A stretch of DNA of 64,000 nucleotides from Terriglobia bacterium (GTDB lineage Bacteria > Acidobacteriota > Terriglobia > Terriglobales > Acidobacteriaceae): the NCBI GenBank assembly GCA_020073665.1, contig JAIQEU010000020.1, positions 62,001 through 126,000 on the forward strand, read 5' to 3'. Every line of letters starts with the position of its first letter. Position 1 is the stretch's first letter. This document shows, in pieces, positions 1 to 8,070 of this stretch. The notes beneath the pieces were generated by a model. That model was not told the DNA's origin. It ran no database searches and was given only the letters and a program-made list of their open reading frames with translations. The position numbers were made by a program, and so were the translations under genes.

Positions 1-124
1 CATCTGAGGATTAAGGCAGTTTCTCTCGCCTGTTGGGGGCTGGACCTCATCTTCTACGCCCACCCCATGGCTGGCGCCGCGGGCTTCATTCTTGCGCCGC
101 TCCGCGGCTAAAGTTCTCTCTAGC

Positions 125-145
125 TCGACTAGAAACTAGAAACTA
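125..145 (-). repeat. Heptamer array, word TAGTTTC
   Basis: Read on the minus strand, three 7-bp units follow each other without gaps: two identical TAGTTTC units and one variant, TAGTCGA. The first unit starts with the TAG stop codon (143-145) of the ABC permease gene. It belongs to the period-7 intergenic arrays seen elsewhere in the window. No inverted second arm is visible between here and the window edge, and bases 1-124 show no gene. Confidence 0.6.
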
Positions 146-1381
146 CTCATATCGCAACGCCTCAATGGGATCGAGCCGGGCCGCCTTGATGGCAGGCAGC
201 ATGCCGCTCACGATTCCGACAAAGCTCAAGATCGCGGTGGATGCGATCAGGGTGCCGGAATCGATGATCAGGTGAATGTCGCCTTCGCCGGCGTCTTCGA
301 TGAATGCGCTCCACAGCGGCAGCGAGCCTACCGACCAAGAGACCAGATAGGCCAGTGCCACCCCAGCCAGACCGCCGATAAACGTGATTACCAGGGCTTC
401 AGCCAGGAACTGAAAGAGGATCTGCGCCTTGCGTGCGCCCAAGGCTTTTTCTACGCCGATTTCGCGGGTGCGTTGGGTCACCGATACCAACATGATGTTC
501 ATCAGGCCGACGCCACCGATGCCCAGGGTGAGCAGCCCAATAAAGCCCAGCAAGACCTTGATCCCGACCGTAATCACGGTCAGGTCCGCCAGGTCTTTCA
601 CCGCATCAAAAACGAAAATGGCGCGATCGTCCTTGGGATCGAAGCTGTGATGGTAGGCCATTGATTGGCGCACCATCTTCACCACTTTTTCGTGCTCGCC
701 TTCGTAATCGAAGCTGATGCCATCCAGGTAGTACGTATTCTTGAGATCGCTCATGGCGCTGAACGGGATGTAAATGTTGCCGTTCATGTTGTCGTCGCCA
801 TCCTGGATCATGCGCTTCATTACGCCGACGACCTGGTACGAGATGCCGTCAATGCGCACCGTCTCGCCAATCGCGTTCTGTCCGGAGAAGAGCTTCTTCT
901 TGACATCATGCCCGAGTACCGCCACTCGGGTGTGGGTGAAGTCTTCCTGGTCGCTGAAGAAACTGCCCTCGTCCAGCTCGACGTTGCGAATATGCTGGTA
1001 GCTGGAGTAGACCCCGTGAACGCTGTAGTTGGCGGAGCGCGTGCCGTAGGCCAGCAGGCTCTGCTTGTTTGCCTCCGGAGACATCAGCTTGATCATGGGC
1101 ACTTCGGCGCGCAGGTAGTCCAAGTCTGGCTGGCTCAGCTTGATTTCTGTGCCGGCCTTGCTTCCTCCCGCCTGCAGCGAAGTGCGCCCAGGGAAGATGG
1201 CGACCAGGTTGCCGCCGAAGGTACGGAAGGCAACCATCAGCCCGCGCTGAAAGCCGGTGCCGTAGGCCAGAAGCAGCACGACCGTCGCGATGCCCCAAGC
1301 CATGCCCAGCATGGTGAGCAGGGAGCGTCGCCGGTTGTGGCGTAGCGCGTTGTAGGCTTGCTTTCCCAGTTCGCCGATCAT
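143..1381 (-). CDS. MacB-type ABC transporter permease (FtsX family)
   Basis: 412-residue inner-membrane permease. The N-terminal membrane segment lies at about residues 20-43. A large periplasmic MacB-PCD domain (about 45-270) follows, then three C-terminal segments with the FtsX-family stretch MNIMLVSVTQRTREIGVEKA, including the typical REIG..KALGA loop that couples to the ATPase. The ATG at 1381 follows the upstream permease stop by 4 bp, with AGGA upstream, so the two are co-transcribed. Members export macrolides, lipoproteins or peptides with a MacB ATPase and a periplasmic adaptor. Neither is adjacent here, so the substrate is unknown. The gene ends inside a heptamer array. Confidence 0.9.
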   Translation of the reverse strand: MIGELGKQAYNALRHNRRRSLLTMLGMAWGIATVVLLLAYGTGFQRGLMVAFRTFGGNLVAIFPGRTSLQAGGSKAGTEIKLSQPDLDYLRAEVPMIKLMSPEANKQSLLAYGTRSANYSVHGVYSSYQHIRNVELDEGSFFSDQEDFTHTRVAVLGHDVKKKLFSGQNAIGETVRIDGISYQVVGVMKRMIQDGDDNMNGNIYIPFSAMSDLKNTYYLDGISFDYEGEHEKVVKMVRQSMAYHHSFDPKDDRAIFVFDAVKDLADLTVITVGIKVLLGFIGLLTLGIGGVGLMNIMLVSVTQRTREIGVEKALGARKAQILFQFLAEALVITFIGGLAGVALAYLVSWSVGSLPLWSAFIEDAGEGDIHLIIDSGTLIASTAILSFVGIVSGMLPAIKAARLDPIEALRYE

Positions 1382-1385
1382 GTTT

Positions 1386-2633
1386 CTATTCCTGCCTCAT
1401 GGCTTCCACCGGGGGAAGCACGGCCGCCTTGCGGGCGGGATATAAACCAGCAACCACGCCAGCCACGGTGAGCGACAGAATTGCAGCCAGGGCCGACGAG
1501 GGCACGATGCGCGGGGTGTCGAACCCCTCGGGCGAAGGCAGTTGGGCCAGCAGGGTCACAAACGCCACCGAAATGGCCAGTCCGATTCCGCCGCTGAATG
1601 CGGTCAGGAACGCGCCTTCCACAAAGAACTGGGTAAGAATATTGCGGTGGGTCGCGCCCAGCGCTTTGCGCAGCCCGATCTCCTTGGTGCGCTCGCTGAC
1701 GGAAACCAGCATGATGTTGATGATGCCGATGGCGCCCAAAGCCAGCGTGACCAGGCCTACGACTCCGAGGAACCAATCCATGGCATCGAAAATCCTGCCC
1801 ACCCGCATGGAACCTTCGATGGTGTCCCAGTCTTCAAAGGCGTCTTCCACCTTGGGATCGAAACCGTGGCGGCGGGCCAGGATGGTATGTACTTCGTTTT
1901 TCGCTTCCAGGTGCTGCTCTTTGGTCAGAGGCCGGTAGTTGAGAAACGAAATTGCGTTCTCGCTGTTTTCCGTTTTCATCGGAAACAGCATGCGCATGGT
2001 CTCTACCGGCACGAAGATGCGCATGTTGGTGCCGTTGTTCCCTTCCTTGCCAATCTTCTCGACCACTCCGATGACATCGAAACGAATGCCATTCAGCAGA
2101 ATCGTGCTGCCCACAGCGGGACGTCCGGGAAACATCTTCTTGAGCAGTTCCCAACCCACAATGGCAACGCGCCGGTGCTCGGAGTTGTCCTCATTGTTGA
2201 ACCAGCGGCCTGGGCTGATGGGGACGTTGCGAATCTGGTTGTATTCTGGAGCTACACCGAAAACCTGTCCGTTGGTGCTGCCGTAGTCGCTGACCGCGCG
2301 GATGTCTTCGCGATTGATGACCGGGGAAACGGCGCGCAGAAACTTGGCTTCGCTGCGGATCGCCAGGTAGTCGTCGTAAGTGAAATTGTAGCGCCGCCCC
2401 GACTCCAGGCTGCCTTCCACCGCGGGAATCCGCCCGGTGAAGGTAAACATGATGTCCTGTCCGAGTTGGGCCAGGTTCCTTTGCTGCCCGCTCCGGAAGC
2501 CTTCTCCCAAGCCAACCAGCAATAGCAACGAGCCCACACCCCAGGCGATGCCGAACATGGTCAGGAACGAGCGCAACTTGTGCGCCCACAGGGTGGCCAA
2601 TGATTGGCTGACGATATCGACTAGAGCGCGCAT
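1386..2633 (-). CDS. MacB-type ABC transporter permease (FtsX family), first of pair
   Basis: 415 residues with the same architecture as its downstream neighbour: membrane segment about 18-42, MacB-PCD periplasmic domain, then three membrane segments with INIMLVSVSERTKEIGLRKA near residue 305. The two proteins are clearly paralogous but diverged, which suggests a heterodimeric permease. Known relatives work with a cytoplasmic ATPase and often a HlyD-type adaptor. A HlyD-type gene occurs at 33.3 kb but is too distant to assign as partner. The start is the ATG at 2633; an ATPase gene would be expected further upstream but none lies there, as the next gene is divergent. Confidence 0.9.
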   Translation of the reverse strand: MRALVDIVSQSLATLWAHKLRSFLTMFGIAWGVGSLLLLVGLGEGFRSGQQRNLAQLGQDIMFTFTGRIPAVEGSLESGRRYNFTYDDYLAIRSEAKFLRAVSPVINREDIRAVSDYGSTNGQVFGVAPEYNQIRNVPISPGRWFNNEDNSEHRRVAIVGWELLKKMFPGRPAVGSTILLNGIRFDVIGVVEKIGKEGNNGTNMRIFVPVETMRMLFPMKTENSENAISFLNYRPLTKEQHLEAKNEVHTILARRHGFDPKVEDAFEDWDTIEGSMRVGRIFDAMDWFLGVVGLVTLALGAIGIINIMLVSVSERTKEIGLRKALGATHRNILTQFFVEGAFLTAFSGGIGLAISVAFVTLLAQLPSPEGFDTPRIVPSSALAAILSLTVAGVVAGLYPARKAAVLPPVEAMRQE

Positions 2634-2936
2634 GATGTTCTCGTTCGAGCGGCGGTTGAAATCTTGGGCTACCGACGGGCGGTCTCCCGCCTCATCTGGC
2701 TTTAGATACGTACAGAGAGGACCCCCGGTTCCCGCGAACTTAGCCCTTGGTGGTTAGACCGAGTTGAGGGGCAAAAGGTTATCTTGCTGGTTTCAGAGGT
2801 CCAAACTCAGGGAATTGGGGCTTGGAGAGCCGAGCGTTCGACCGCTAACTTTGCCAGATAGATGTCGTCTAAGCGTTTGTTTTCAGATTCGGACCAATTT
2901 CTGTCCCAAAAAAGACATTTTGAAGAGAGGCTTACC
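2634..2936. other. Divergent intergenic region
   Basis: About 300 bp between the divergently transcribed permease pair and the DUF2911 gene. It should carry promoters for both. I see no convincing -35/-10 pair, terminator or RNA gene. An ATG at 2862 is in frame with the downstream gene but encodes a hydrophilic leader that would bury its signal peptide. Confidence 0.4.
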
Positions 2937-4019
2937 GTGTCGAGACACTTTGCATCGTTGTTCGTAATTGCCGGTTTACTATTGATCGCCCTTCCCTCCT
3001 CAGCACAGTTTCAGAACGGCAACCAATCGATTGTGCTTACTCTGCCGGAAATCAGCCAGCACTCGGTACTCACCCAGCGGATTGGCATCACCGATATCAC
3101 TATCAACTATCACCGACCGCTGGTAAACGGGCGCAAAGTGTTCGGCGGGTTGGTGCCGTATGGACAAGTTTGGCGCGCCGGTGCCGACCAGAACACCACG
3201 ATTTCATTCACCGATCCAGTCACGATTGAGGGCAAACCGCTGGCCAGGGGCACCTATGGCCTGCACATGATTCCCGGCGAAAGCGAGTGGACGATCATTT
3301 TTTCCAATAACTACACCTCGTGGGGCAGCTTCAGCTATGACCAGAAGGAAGACGCGTTGCGCTTGACGGTCAAACCTCAGCCAGGCGAGTTCCACGAAGC
3401 GCTCGCCTACGACTTCGACGATATGAAACCGGATTCCGCGCAGGTCACTCTGCGCTGGGAAAAGATCGCAGTGGCGTTTCACGTAGGAGTGAACGTCAAC
3501 GAGATCGTGACGCAGAGCATCAAGAACGAGTTGCGCAACACCGGCGGCTTCACCTGGATGGGCTACGACGATGCAGCCACCTATTTGCTAGAGAGCAAGG
3601 GCGACCTCAAACAGGCGCTTAACTACGCTGACCAGGCGATCCAAAATGAAGAACGTTTCGATGATTTACTGACGAAGTCACGAATCCTCGACGCGATGGG
3701 CAAGAAAGATGAAGCGACGACCGCTCGCAACAAAGCGCTCGGGATCGCCAACGTCATCCAGGTGCATACCTACGCGCGCCAATTGCAGCGGGATGGCAAG
3801 TCGGAAGAAGCCTATAAGTTGTTCCGGGAAAACGCGCGCAAGAATCCTGATAGCTGGGTCGTACACGTAGGCCTGTCGCGCATGTACTCGGCACAGGGAG
3901 ACTTCCCTAACGCGAGCAAAGAAATGACCGTGGCAATCGCCAGCGCGCCAGACGGAGCCAAGGGTGGGTTGCAGGGCTTGGCCAAACGGCTGGAGAACAA
4001 GGACGACATTAACAAGTAA
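2937..4019 (+). CDS. Exported DUF2911 protein with C-terminal TPR-like repeats
   Basis: I choose the GTG at 2937 because GAGAGG stands 7 bp upstream and translation then begins with a clean signal peptide (VSRHFASLFVIAGLLLIALP, cleavage near SSAQF). That gives 360 residues; the ATG at 2862 adds 25 unlikely residues. Residues about 30-170 match the DUF2911 pattern (NYHRPLVNGRKVFGG, YGQVWRAGAD, LARGTYGLHMIPG). The rest is helical and TPR-like (WVVHVGLSRMYSAQGDFPNA). DUF2911 proteins are secreted and common in Acidobacteriota and Bacteroidota, without known activity. A periplasmic or surface location is inferred. Confidence 0.85.
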   Translation: MSRHFASLFVIAGLLLIALPSSAQFQNGNQSIVLTLPEISQHSVLTQRIGITDITINYHRPLVNGRKVFGGLVPYGQVWRAGADQNTTISFTDPVTIEGKPLARGTYGLHMIPGESEWTIIFSNNYTSWGSFSYDQKEDALRLTVKPQPGEFHEALAYDFDDMKPDSAQVTLRWEKIAVAFHVGVNVNEIVTQSIKNELRNTGGFTWMGYDDAATYLLESKGDLKQALNYADQAIQNEERFDDLLTKSRILDAMGKKDEATTARNKALGIANVIQVHTYARQLQRDGKSEEAYKLFRENARKNPDSWVVHVGLSRMYSAQGDFPNASKEMTVAIASAPDGAKGGLQGLAKRLENKDDINK

Positions 4020-4035
4020 AGGTGTGCTTGCGTGG

Positions 4036-4076
4036 GGACGGGTCTTTGACCCGTCCAGGCGGGTCAAAGGCCCGCC
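4036..4076. repeat. Two REP-like hairpins
   Basis: A 9-bp perfect stem (GGACGGGTC, loop TTT, 4036-4056) is followed at once by a GGCGGG/CCCGCC stem (4058-4076). They lie between the convergent DUF2911 and RES genes. The same GGCGGG/CCCGCC stem recurs near 13860 and 15020. It may act as a bidirectional terminator, but no long T-run follows. Confidence 0.5.
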
Positions 4077-4087
4077 GCCACACAAGC

Positions 4088-4555
4088 TTACTGCCCTGCC
4101 GGTCGTGGGTCGAAATCGAGAGACATGGCCTTGCTCAGGCGCAGCTGCCCAAAATCCGGGTGACGCGGATTTAGGAGGAAATTGTTCTCACCCGCGATCA
4201 AGGCACTGGGAACTTGTAAGACGACTGAACTGGCGGACAGAACCCATTCATCGCCCAGTGCACGAAGTTTCTCAGGCGGCGGATCGGCTCTCCAATTCTT
4301 GGGGAGTTTGTCCGCGTCTACGTGCGTGACCAACGCCTCATCGATTCCCACCTCGAACAGCACATACTTCTCCAGCAACTCGGCTGAACCGAGGTGTACC
4401 AGAATTTCAAGCGCGGCCAGCGACCGAGTCTCAGCCGCGTAAACCATGGGGACGCCGGGATGGTTCCAGCGTCCGCCGAACTGGCGCGCACCTTCTCCGG
4501 AGAATGCAGTCCTGGCGTGCTTGCGCTTGGTGATGCGCCAAGCGGTCAGGATCAC
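4088..4555 (-). CDS. RES-domain toxin (NAD+-degrading type)
   Basis: 155 residues, the usual size for the toxin of Xre-RES type II toxin-antitoxin pairs, whose studied members deplete cellular NAD+. Visible hallmarks are WRITKRKHA with GGRWNHPG near the N-terminus, the MVYAAETRSLAALEILVH segment containing the conserved Tyr and Glu, and the late NFLLNPRHPDF motif with the conserved Asn-Pro. The ATG overlaps the antitoxin stop by 4 bp (ATGA), the standard coupled arrangement. The key Arg, Tyr and Glu are present, so the toxin looks intact. Confidence 0.9.
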   Translation of the reverse strand: MILTAWRITKRKHARTAFSGEGARQFGGRWNHPGVPMVYAAETRSLAALEILVHLGSAELLEKYVLFEVGIDEALVTHVDADKLPKNWRADPPPEKLRALGDEWVLSASSVVLQVPSALIAGENNFLLNPRHPDFGQLRLSKAMSLDFDPRPAGQ

Positions 4556-5025
4556 GAAAAGACTCCGTGCTCCAGGCGTCCAATCAGGTTCTCGACCTCG
4601 CGCGCGCCCAACTCGGTGCGCGAGTAATCCAGAGGAATGTGATTGTCGAGCGCCTTCTTGGGCATGGTCAGCCAGTTGACCGCCGCGGCCACATCTCCTT
4701 CGTACAGTTCAACGGCCTTTTCGAAGACATTCGCGATCCGCAACAGGCGTTCTGACTCGTCCAGCGTCAGCCGGCCGGAGGTCTTGCGCCGGGCCAGCGT
4801 ACGTTCGGGGATGGCAAGAATGGCGGCCAGCCGGGACACCGCGATGCCGCTCTGCGAGGCCAGGCTCTGCAAGGCATCGAAGGCGAAGCCTCGCTCCAAC
4901 TTGCGGATGAGTTCGGCGGAGCTGGCTGCGTCCAGACCGAGGCTGGCGCCGCGGGCCTTGAAACGAATACGGTGGCGCGGCGGCTGGGCCTCGGCATGGA
5001 GGGTGCGAATTTGGGTCTCAGCCAT
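4552..5025 (-). CDS. Xre/MbcA/ParS-type antitoxin (DUF2384)
   Basis: 157 residues encoded directly before the RES toxin. The central part (about 55-100) is a helix-turn-helix-like segment containing SGIAVSRLAAILAIPERTLA. The C-terminal part (about 105-155) is the DUF2384 toxin-binding domain (FEKAVELYEGDVAAAVNWL, ending in EVENLIGRLEHGVFS). It should neutralise the toxin and repress its own promoter. A candidate promoter and a short palindrome lie immediately upstream, so close that the transcript may start at or near the ATG at 5025. Confidence 0.9.
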   Translation of the reverse strand: MAETQIRTLHAEAQPPRHRIRFKARGASLGLDAASSAELIRKLERGFAFDALQSLASQSGIAVSRLAAILAIPERTLARRKTSGRLTLDESERLLRIANVFEKAVELYEGDVAAAVNWLTMPKKALDNHIPLDYSRTELGAREVENLIGRLEHGVFS

Positions 5026-5031
5026 AACTTG

Positions 5032-5060
5032 AGCTTAATGCATGGCTGCCATTTTGTCAA
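5032..5060 (-). promoter_or_regulatory. Candidate promoter and operator of the Xre-RES pair
   Basis: On the minus strand TTGACA (5055-5060) is separated by 17 bp from TAAGCT (5032-5037, a weak -10). The perfect 5-1-5 palindrome ATGGCAGCCAT (5042-5052) sits in the spacer, where a bound antitoxin would block RNA polymerase. The predicted transcript start is within a few bases of the antitoxin ATG, so the mRNA may be leaderless. The -35 is perfect, but the -10 matches the consensus at only three positions. Confidence 0.45.
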
Positions 5061-5188
5061 TTATTATGTGCCACTTGGCAGGCAGGAACAAAACACTTAT
5101 CTTCTCCCGGTTTCGTGATAACGTACTCATCGTTTTTGATTACCCCTCCCCTGTGCCTAAGCTCGCTTCGCAGTGAGGAAAACCGACT

Positions 5189-6301
5189 ATGCCTAGGTTA
5201 CGCACCTTTTTGCGCGTCCTGTTCCTCAGCTTGCTCTTCCCTGCTTCGCGGATCGTCGCCGTCGGCGCCACCTTCTACCCCGCTGCTGGAGGACCCAACA
5301 AGATGGTAGTGGCAGACCTGAATCACGACGGCAAGCCGGACGTGGTCACGGCAGGTACCGGATTCATTAGCGTGTTGCTTAACCGCGGAGACGGAACCCT
5401 GCTCCCGCACGTGGATTATCCAACGGACAACGGCTTTTTCCTTGCCGTCGCGGACTTCAATCACGACGGCAACCTGGATGTGGTTACGGAGAACGCCGCC
5501 ACTGGTGGCACGGTTGACACATTGCTTGGCAATGGGGATGGCACCTTTCAGCCACCGATCACGTTGCAGAGTAACTGCGGCATTGATCCTGCAGGAATCA
5601 CGACAGGAGACTTCAACGGTGACGGCAACGCGGATCTGGCTATCGGCAATCTTGGCCCTCGCAAACTCGCCATCCTCCTCGGAAACGGCGACGGCACCTT
5701 TCACCTGGGATCCTGCAATGTGGAAAAGGTTGGTGAGATCCTAGCTGTTGACATCAACAAAGACGGAAAACTCGACTTGTTGGGCGTCAATACCTCGAAC
5801 CAAATTGCACCCTATGGGTTACTGACGTTGCTGGGTAACGGCGACGGCAGTTTTCAAGTGCCACTCCAATTCGACAAGGGGGCGATACTGAAATCGCCCG
5901 CGGCAGCAGACATAAACGGGGACGGAATACTCGATGTTGTGACCATGGGTGCAATTTCGATTGAGACTTTCCTCAGCCGAGGCAATGGAGCCTTTGGCAG
6001 ACCTTTGACAATCTCCTCCAAGGACTTTGTCGAGGCATTCACGGTGGGAACATTCGACAGTGGTGCTACACCGGACCTCCTGATCGAAACAGCCCACGGC
6101 CTGAACTTCAGTGTTACGTTTTTTGCCGGAAAGGGTGATGGAACGTTTTCGAAAGGTGGGGCCTTCGCTATTCCCTCTTATGGTCCGACTTTGATAGCGA
6201 CCGACTTGGATGGAGATGGAAAACTAGATGTCGTAGGGACCCTTCCCAACAGCAGCCAAGTCTTCGTCTTCCACGGAAATGGAGACGGGACTTTCCACTG
6301 A
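5189..6301 (+). CDS. Exported VCBS/FG-GAP repeat protein
   Basis: 370 residues starting with a signal peptide (FLRVLFLSLLFPASRIVAVGA); GAGGAAAA upstream of the ATG is a plausible ribosome site. At least six FG-GAP/VCBS repeats follow, each with a Ca2+-binding loop such as DLNHDGKPD, DFNHDGNLD, DFNGDGNAD, DINKDGKLD or DLDGDGKLD, and a LLGNGDGTF turn. This predicts a secreted or surface beta-propeller. The protein ends right after a repeat, without a sorting domain. Such proteins are abundant in Acidobacteriota; the ligand is unknown. By eye the GC content is lower than in neighbouring genes. Confidence 0.85.
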   Translation: MPRLRTFLRVLFLSLLFPASRIVAVGATFYPAAGGPNKMVVADLNHDGKPDVVTAGTGFISVLLNRGDGTLLPHVDYPTDNGFFLAVADFNHDGNLDVVTENAATGGTVDTLLGNGDGTFQPPITLQSNCGIDPAGITTGDFNGDGNADLAIGNLGPRKLAILLGNGDGTFHLGSCNVEKVGEILAVDINKDGKLDLLGVNTSNQIAPYGLLTLLGNGDGSFQVPLQFDKGAILKSPAAADINGDGILDVVTMGAISIETFLSRGNGAFGRPLTISSKDFVEAFTVGTFDSGATPDLLIETAHGLNFSVTFFAGKGDGTFSKGGAFAIPSYGPTLIATDLDGDGKLDVVGTLPNSSQVFVFHGNGDGTFH

Positions 6302-6328
6302 GGTCGTTGCTTTCGACAGGAACTGAAT

Positions 6329-7225
6329 TCAGTTCGTACTACTTAGTGGGGCTTGGTCGGCAGATTTCGACTCTGGGTATTCGTACACTCCCCGGCCGGC
6401 CTTGCGGCCCAGGCGTCCGGCTTTGACGTACTGCACTAAGAGTGGCGCTGGCCGGTATTTCTCTCCCAGGGTTTTCTGCAGGTACTCGAGAATGTGCAGC
6501 CGGGTGTCGAGCCCGACCAGGTCGACCAGTTCAAACGGGCCCATGGGATGGTTCAAGCCCAGCTTTAAGGCTTTGTCGATATCTTCTGCTGACGCAATTC
6601 CTTCCTGCAGCATGTAAAAGGCTTCGTTGCCGATCATGGCGTTGATGCGGCTGGTGATGAAGCCCGGGGATTCCCGGATCACGACCACGTCCTTGCCCAT
6701 ACGTTTACCGACTTCGGCGACCGTGGCCAGGGTGTCGTCGTCCGTCTCGAGCGCACGGACAACCTCCAGCAGCTTCATTTTGTGTACCGGGTTGAAGAAG
6801 TGCATGCCTATGCATTTCTTGGCGCGGTAGGTGACGCTGGCAATCTCGGTGACGCTGAGCGAAGAAGTGTTCGAAGCGAGAATGGTGTCGGGACGGCAGA
6901 TTTTGTCCAGCAGGGTGAAGATTTCGATCTTCGATTCCATCTCTTCCGGGACGGCTTCGATGACCAGGTCGGCTTCGCGGGCGGCTTCTTCAACGCTGCC
7001 GGCGTACACCAGGCGGGAGAAGGCGGCGTTCGCTTCAGCGGAGGAGACTTTGCCCAACTCGACAGCTTGGTCCAGGTTAGCGCGAATCTCGCTCTCCGCC
7101 TTGCGCAGGGCGTTGGGCAGAAGATCTTCGAGAACAGTGCGGTAGCCGCCCAGGGCGGCCACATGCGCGATGCCCCGGCCCATAGTGCCGGCGCCGATCA
7201 CCGCGATGGTCTTGACCTCAGCCAC
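6329..7225 (-). CDS. 3-hydroxybutyryl-CoA dehydrogenase family protein
   Basis: 298 residues, the family length. The N-terminal Rossmann motif is GAGTMGRGIAHVAA. The NAD-binding domain contains LASNTSSLSVTEIA, and the catalytic His lies in GMHFFNPVHKMKLLEVV. The C-terminal domain has NHPMGPFELVDLVGLD. It oxidises 3-hydroxyacyl-CoA to 3-ketoacyl-CoA with NAD(P), in fatty-acid oxidation or butyrate-type metabolism. The GTG start overlaps the stop of the 62-residue gene by one base (TAGTG), and a G-run precedes it as ribosome site. No thiolase or enoyl-CoA hydratase is adjacent, so the pathway cannot be fixed. Confidence 0.93.
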   Translation of the reverse strand: MAEVKTIAVIGAGTMGRGIAHVAALGGYRTVLEDLLPNALRKAESEIRANLDQAVELGKVSSAEANAAFSRLVYAGSVEEAAREADLVIEAVPEEMESKIEIFTLLDKICRPDTILASNTSSLSVTEIASVTYRAKKCIGMHFFNPVHKMKLLEVVRALETDDDTLATVAEVGKRMGKDVVVIRESPGFITSRINAMIGNEAFYMLQEGIASAEDIDKALKLGLNHPMGPFELVDLVGLDTRLHILEYLQKTLGEKYRPAPLLVQYVKAGRLGRKAGRGVYEYPESKSADQAPLSSTN

Positions 7226-7413
7226 TACTGCCCCCCCTTTTCCAGGTGTGCCATCACGGCCGCGAAATTGTTGCTGGCCACACGCATGTTCTCGGCCAGG
7301 CGCTTGCGCTCGTCGGCTTCCATCATCGGGATGGCGGCGCTGATGCGGCGCAGGGTAGTGTTGATGTCGTCCACGTAGTTGATTAAGCGGATGAGTTCTC
7401 CAGTAGCTGCCAT
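7225..7413 (-). CDS. Small helical protein upstream of 3-hydroxybutyryl-CoA dehydrogenase
   Basis: 62 residues, charged and alpha-helical by appearance (IRLINYVDDINTTLRRI, MMEADERKRLAENMRV), without membrane segment or cysteines. A one-base overlap with the dehydrogenase start argues that it is translated and co-expressed. I do not recognise the family. A binding partner or regulator of the enzyme is only a guess from position. Confidence 0.7.
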   Translation of the reverse strand: MAATGELIRLINYVDDINTTLRRISAAIPMMEADERKRLAENMRVASNNFAAVMAHLEKGGQ

Positions 7414-7543
7414 GAATGCTCCTTTGACCCGATCAGCGCGAGCCGGTTCACACCGCCGAAAGCGCGCGCTGCAGGCCGACCAACTATTCTCAACGGTGCG
7501 GAGGATTTAGTAAAGGCGGGGAGGTCTGGAGGATAATAGCGTC

Positions 7544-8038
7544 ATGCTCCGCGACCAAAGCCTAATCCCTCTTTCCCGCCAGCACCAGCACGCGCTGGCG
7601 CTGTGCGTGCGCCTGGATCGTGCCATGCCGATCAAGGCGGGTGATCTGGAGGCGTGGCAGGCGGAGATTCAGCAGATCTTCGAACAGGAAATCTCAATCC
7701 ACTTTGCGGCCGAAGAGAAGGAGTTGTTTCCGGTGGCGGAGCGCTTTGCCGAGTTGCGGTCGCTGATAGAGGAACTGCGGGTGGAGCATGCGAAGCTGAG
7801 GGAGTTTTTTGCCGGTGCCGCGGCGCGTAGTCTGGATGCGGCCGCTTTGAAGAATTTCGGGGAAACGCTCTCCGCACACATCCGAAAAGAGGAACGGCAG
7901 CTGTTCGAGGGCATGCAGCGGGTCATGAGCGCGCAGGAACTGGCGGCCTTGGCGCCTGTGCTGGATCGAGAGCTGGCGGATGCCAGCAACGCCTGCATTC
8001 TTCCCAGCGAGGCCACCCGGTTGCGTCCCAAGGCCTGA
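7544..8038 (+). CDS. Hemerythrin-like HHE domain protein
   Basis: 164-residue cytoplasmic four-helix protein. Iron-ligand-type motifs occur in order: SRQHQHALAL, ISIHFAAEEKELFP, RVEHAKLREFF and LSAHIRKEERQLFEGM, which gives the His and His-x3/4-Glu spacing of HHE proteins. Such proteins bind a di-iron centre and are linked to O2/NO sensing or iron-sulfur repair (compare RIC/YtfE). No N-terminal ScdA domain is present. The HtrA-like gene starts only 32 bp downstream, suggesting one transcript. Confidence 0.85.
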   Translation: MLRDQSLIPLSRQHQHALALCVRLDRAMPIKAGDLEAWQAEIQQIFEQEISIHFAAEEKELFPVAERFAELRSLIEELRVEHAKLREFFAGAAARSLDAAALKNFGETLSAHIRKEERQLFEGMQRVMSAQELAALAPVLDRELADASNACILPSEATRLRPKA

Positions 8039-8070
8039 ATCCCCACCGTCCCTACCGTCATCTACCTGCC

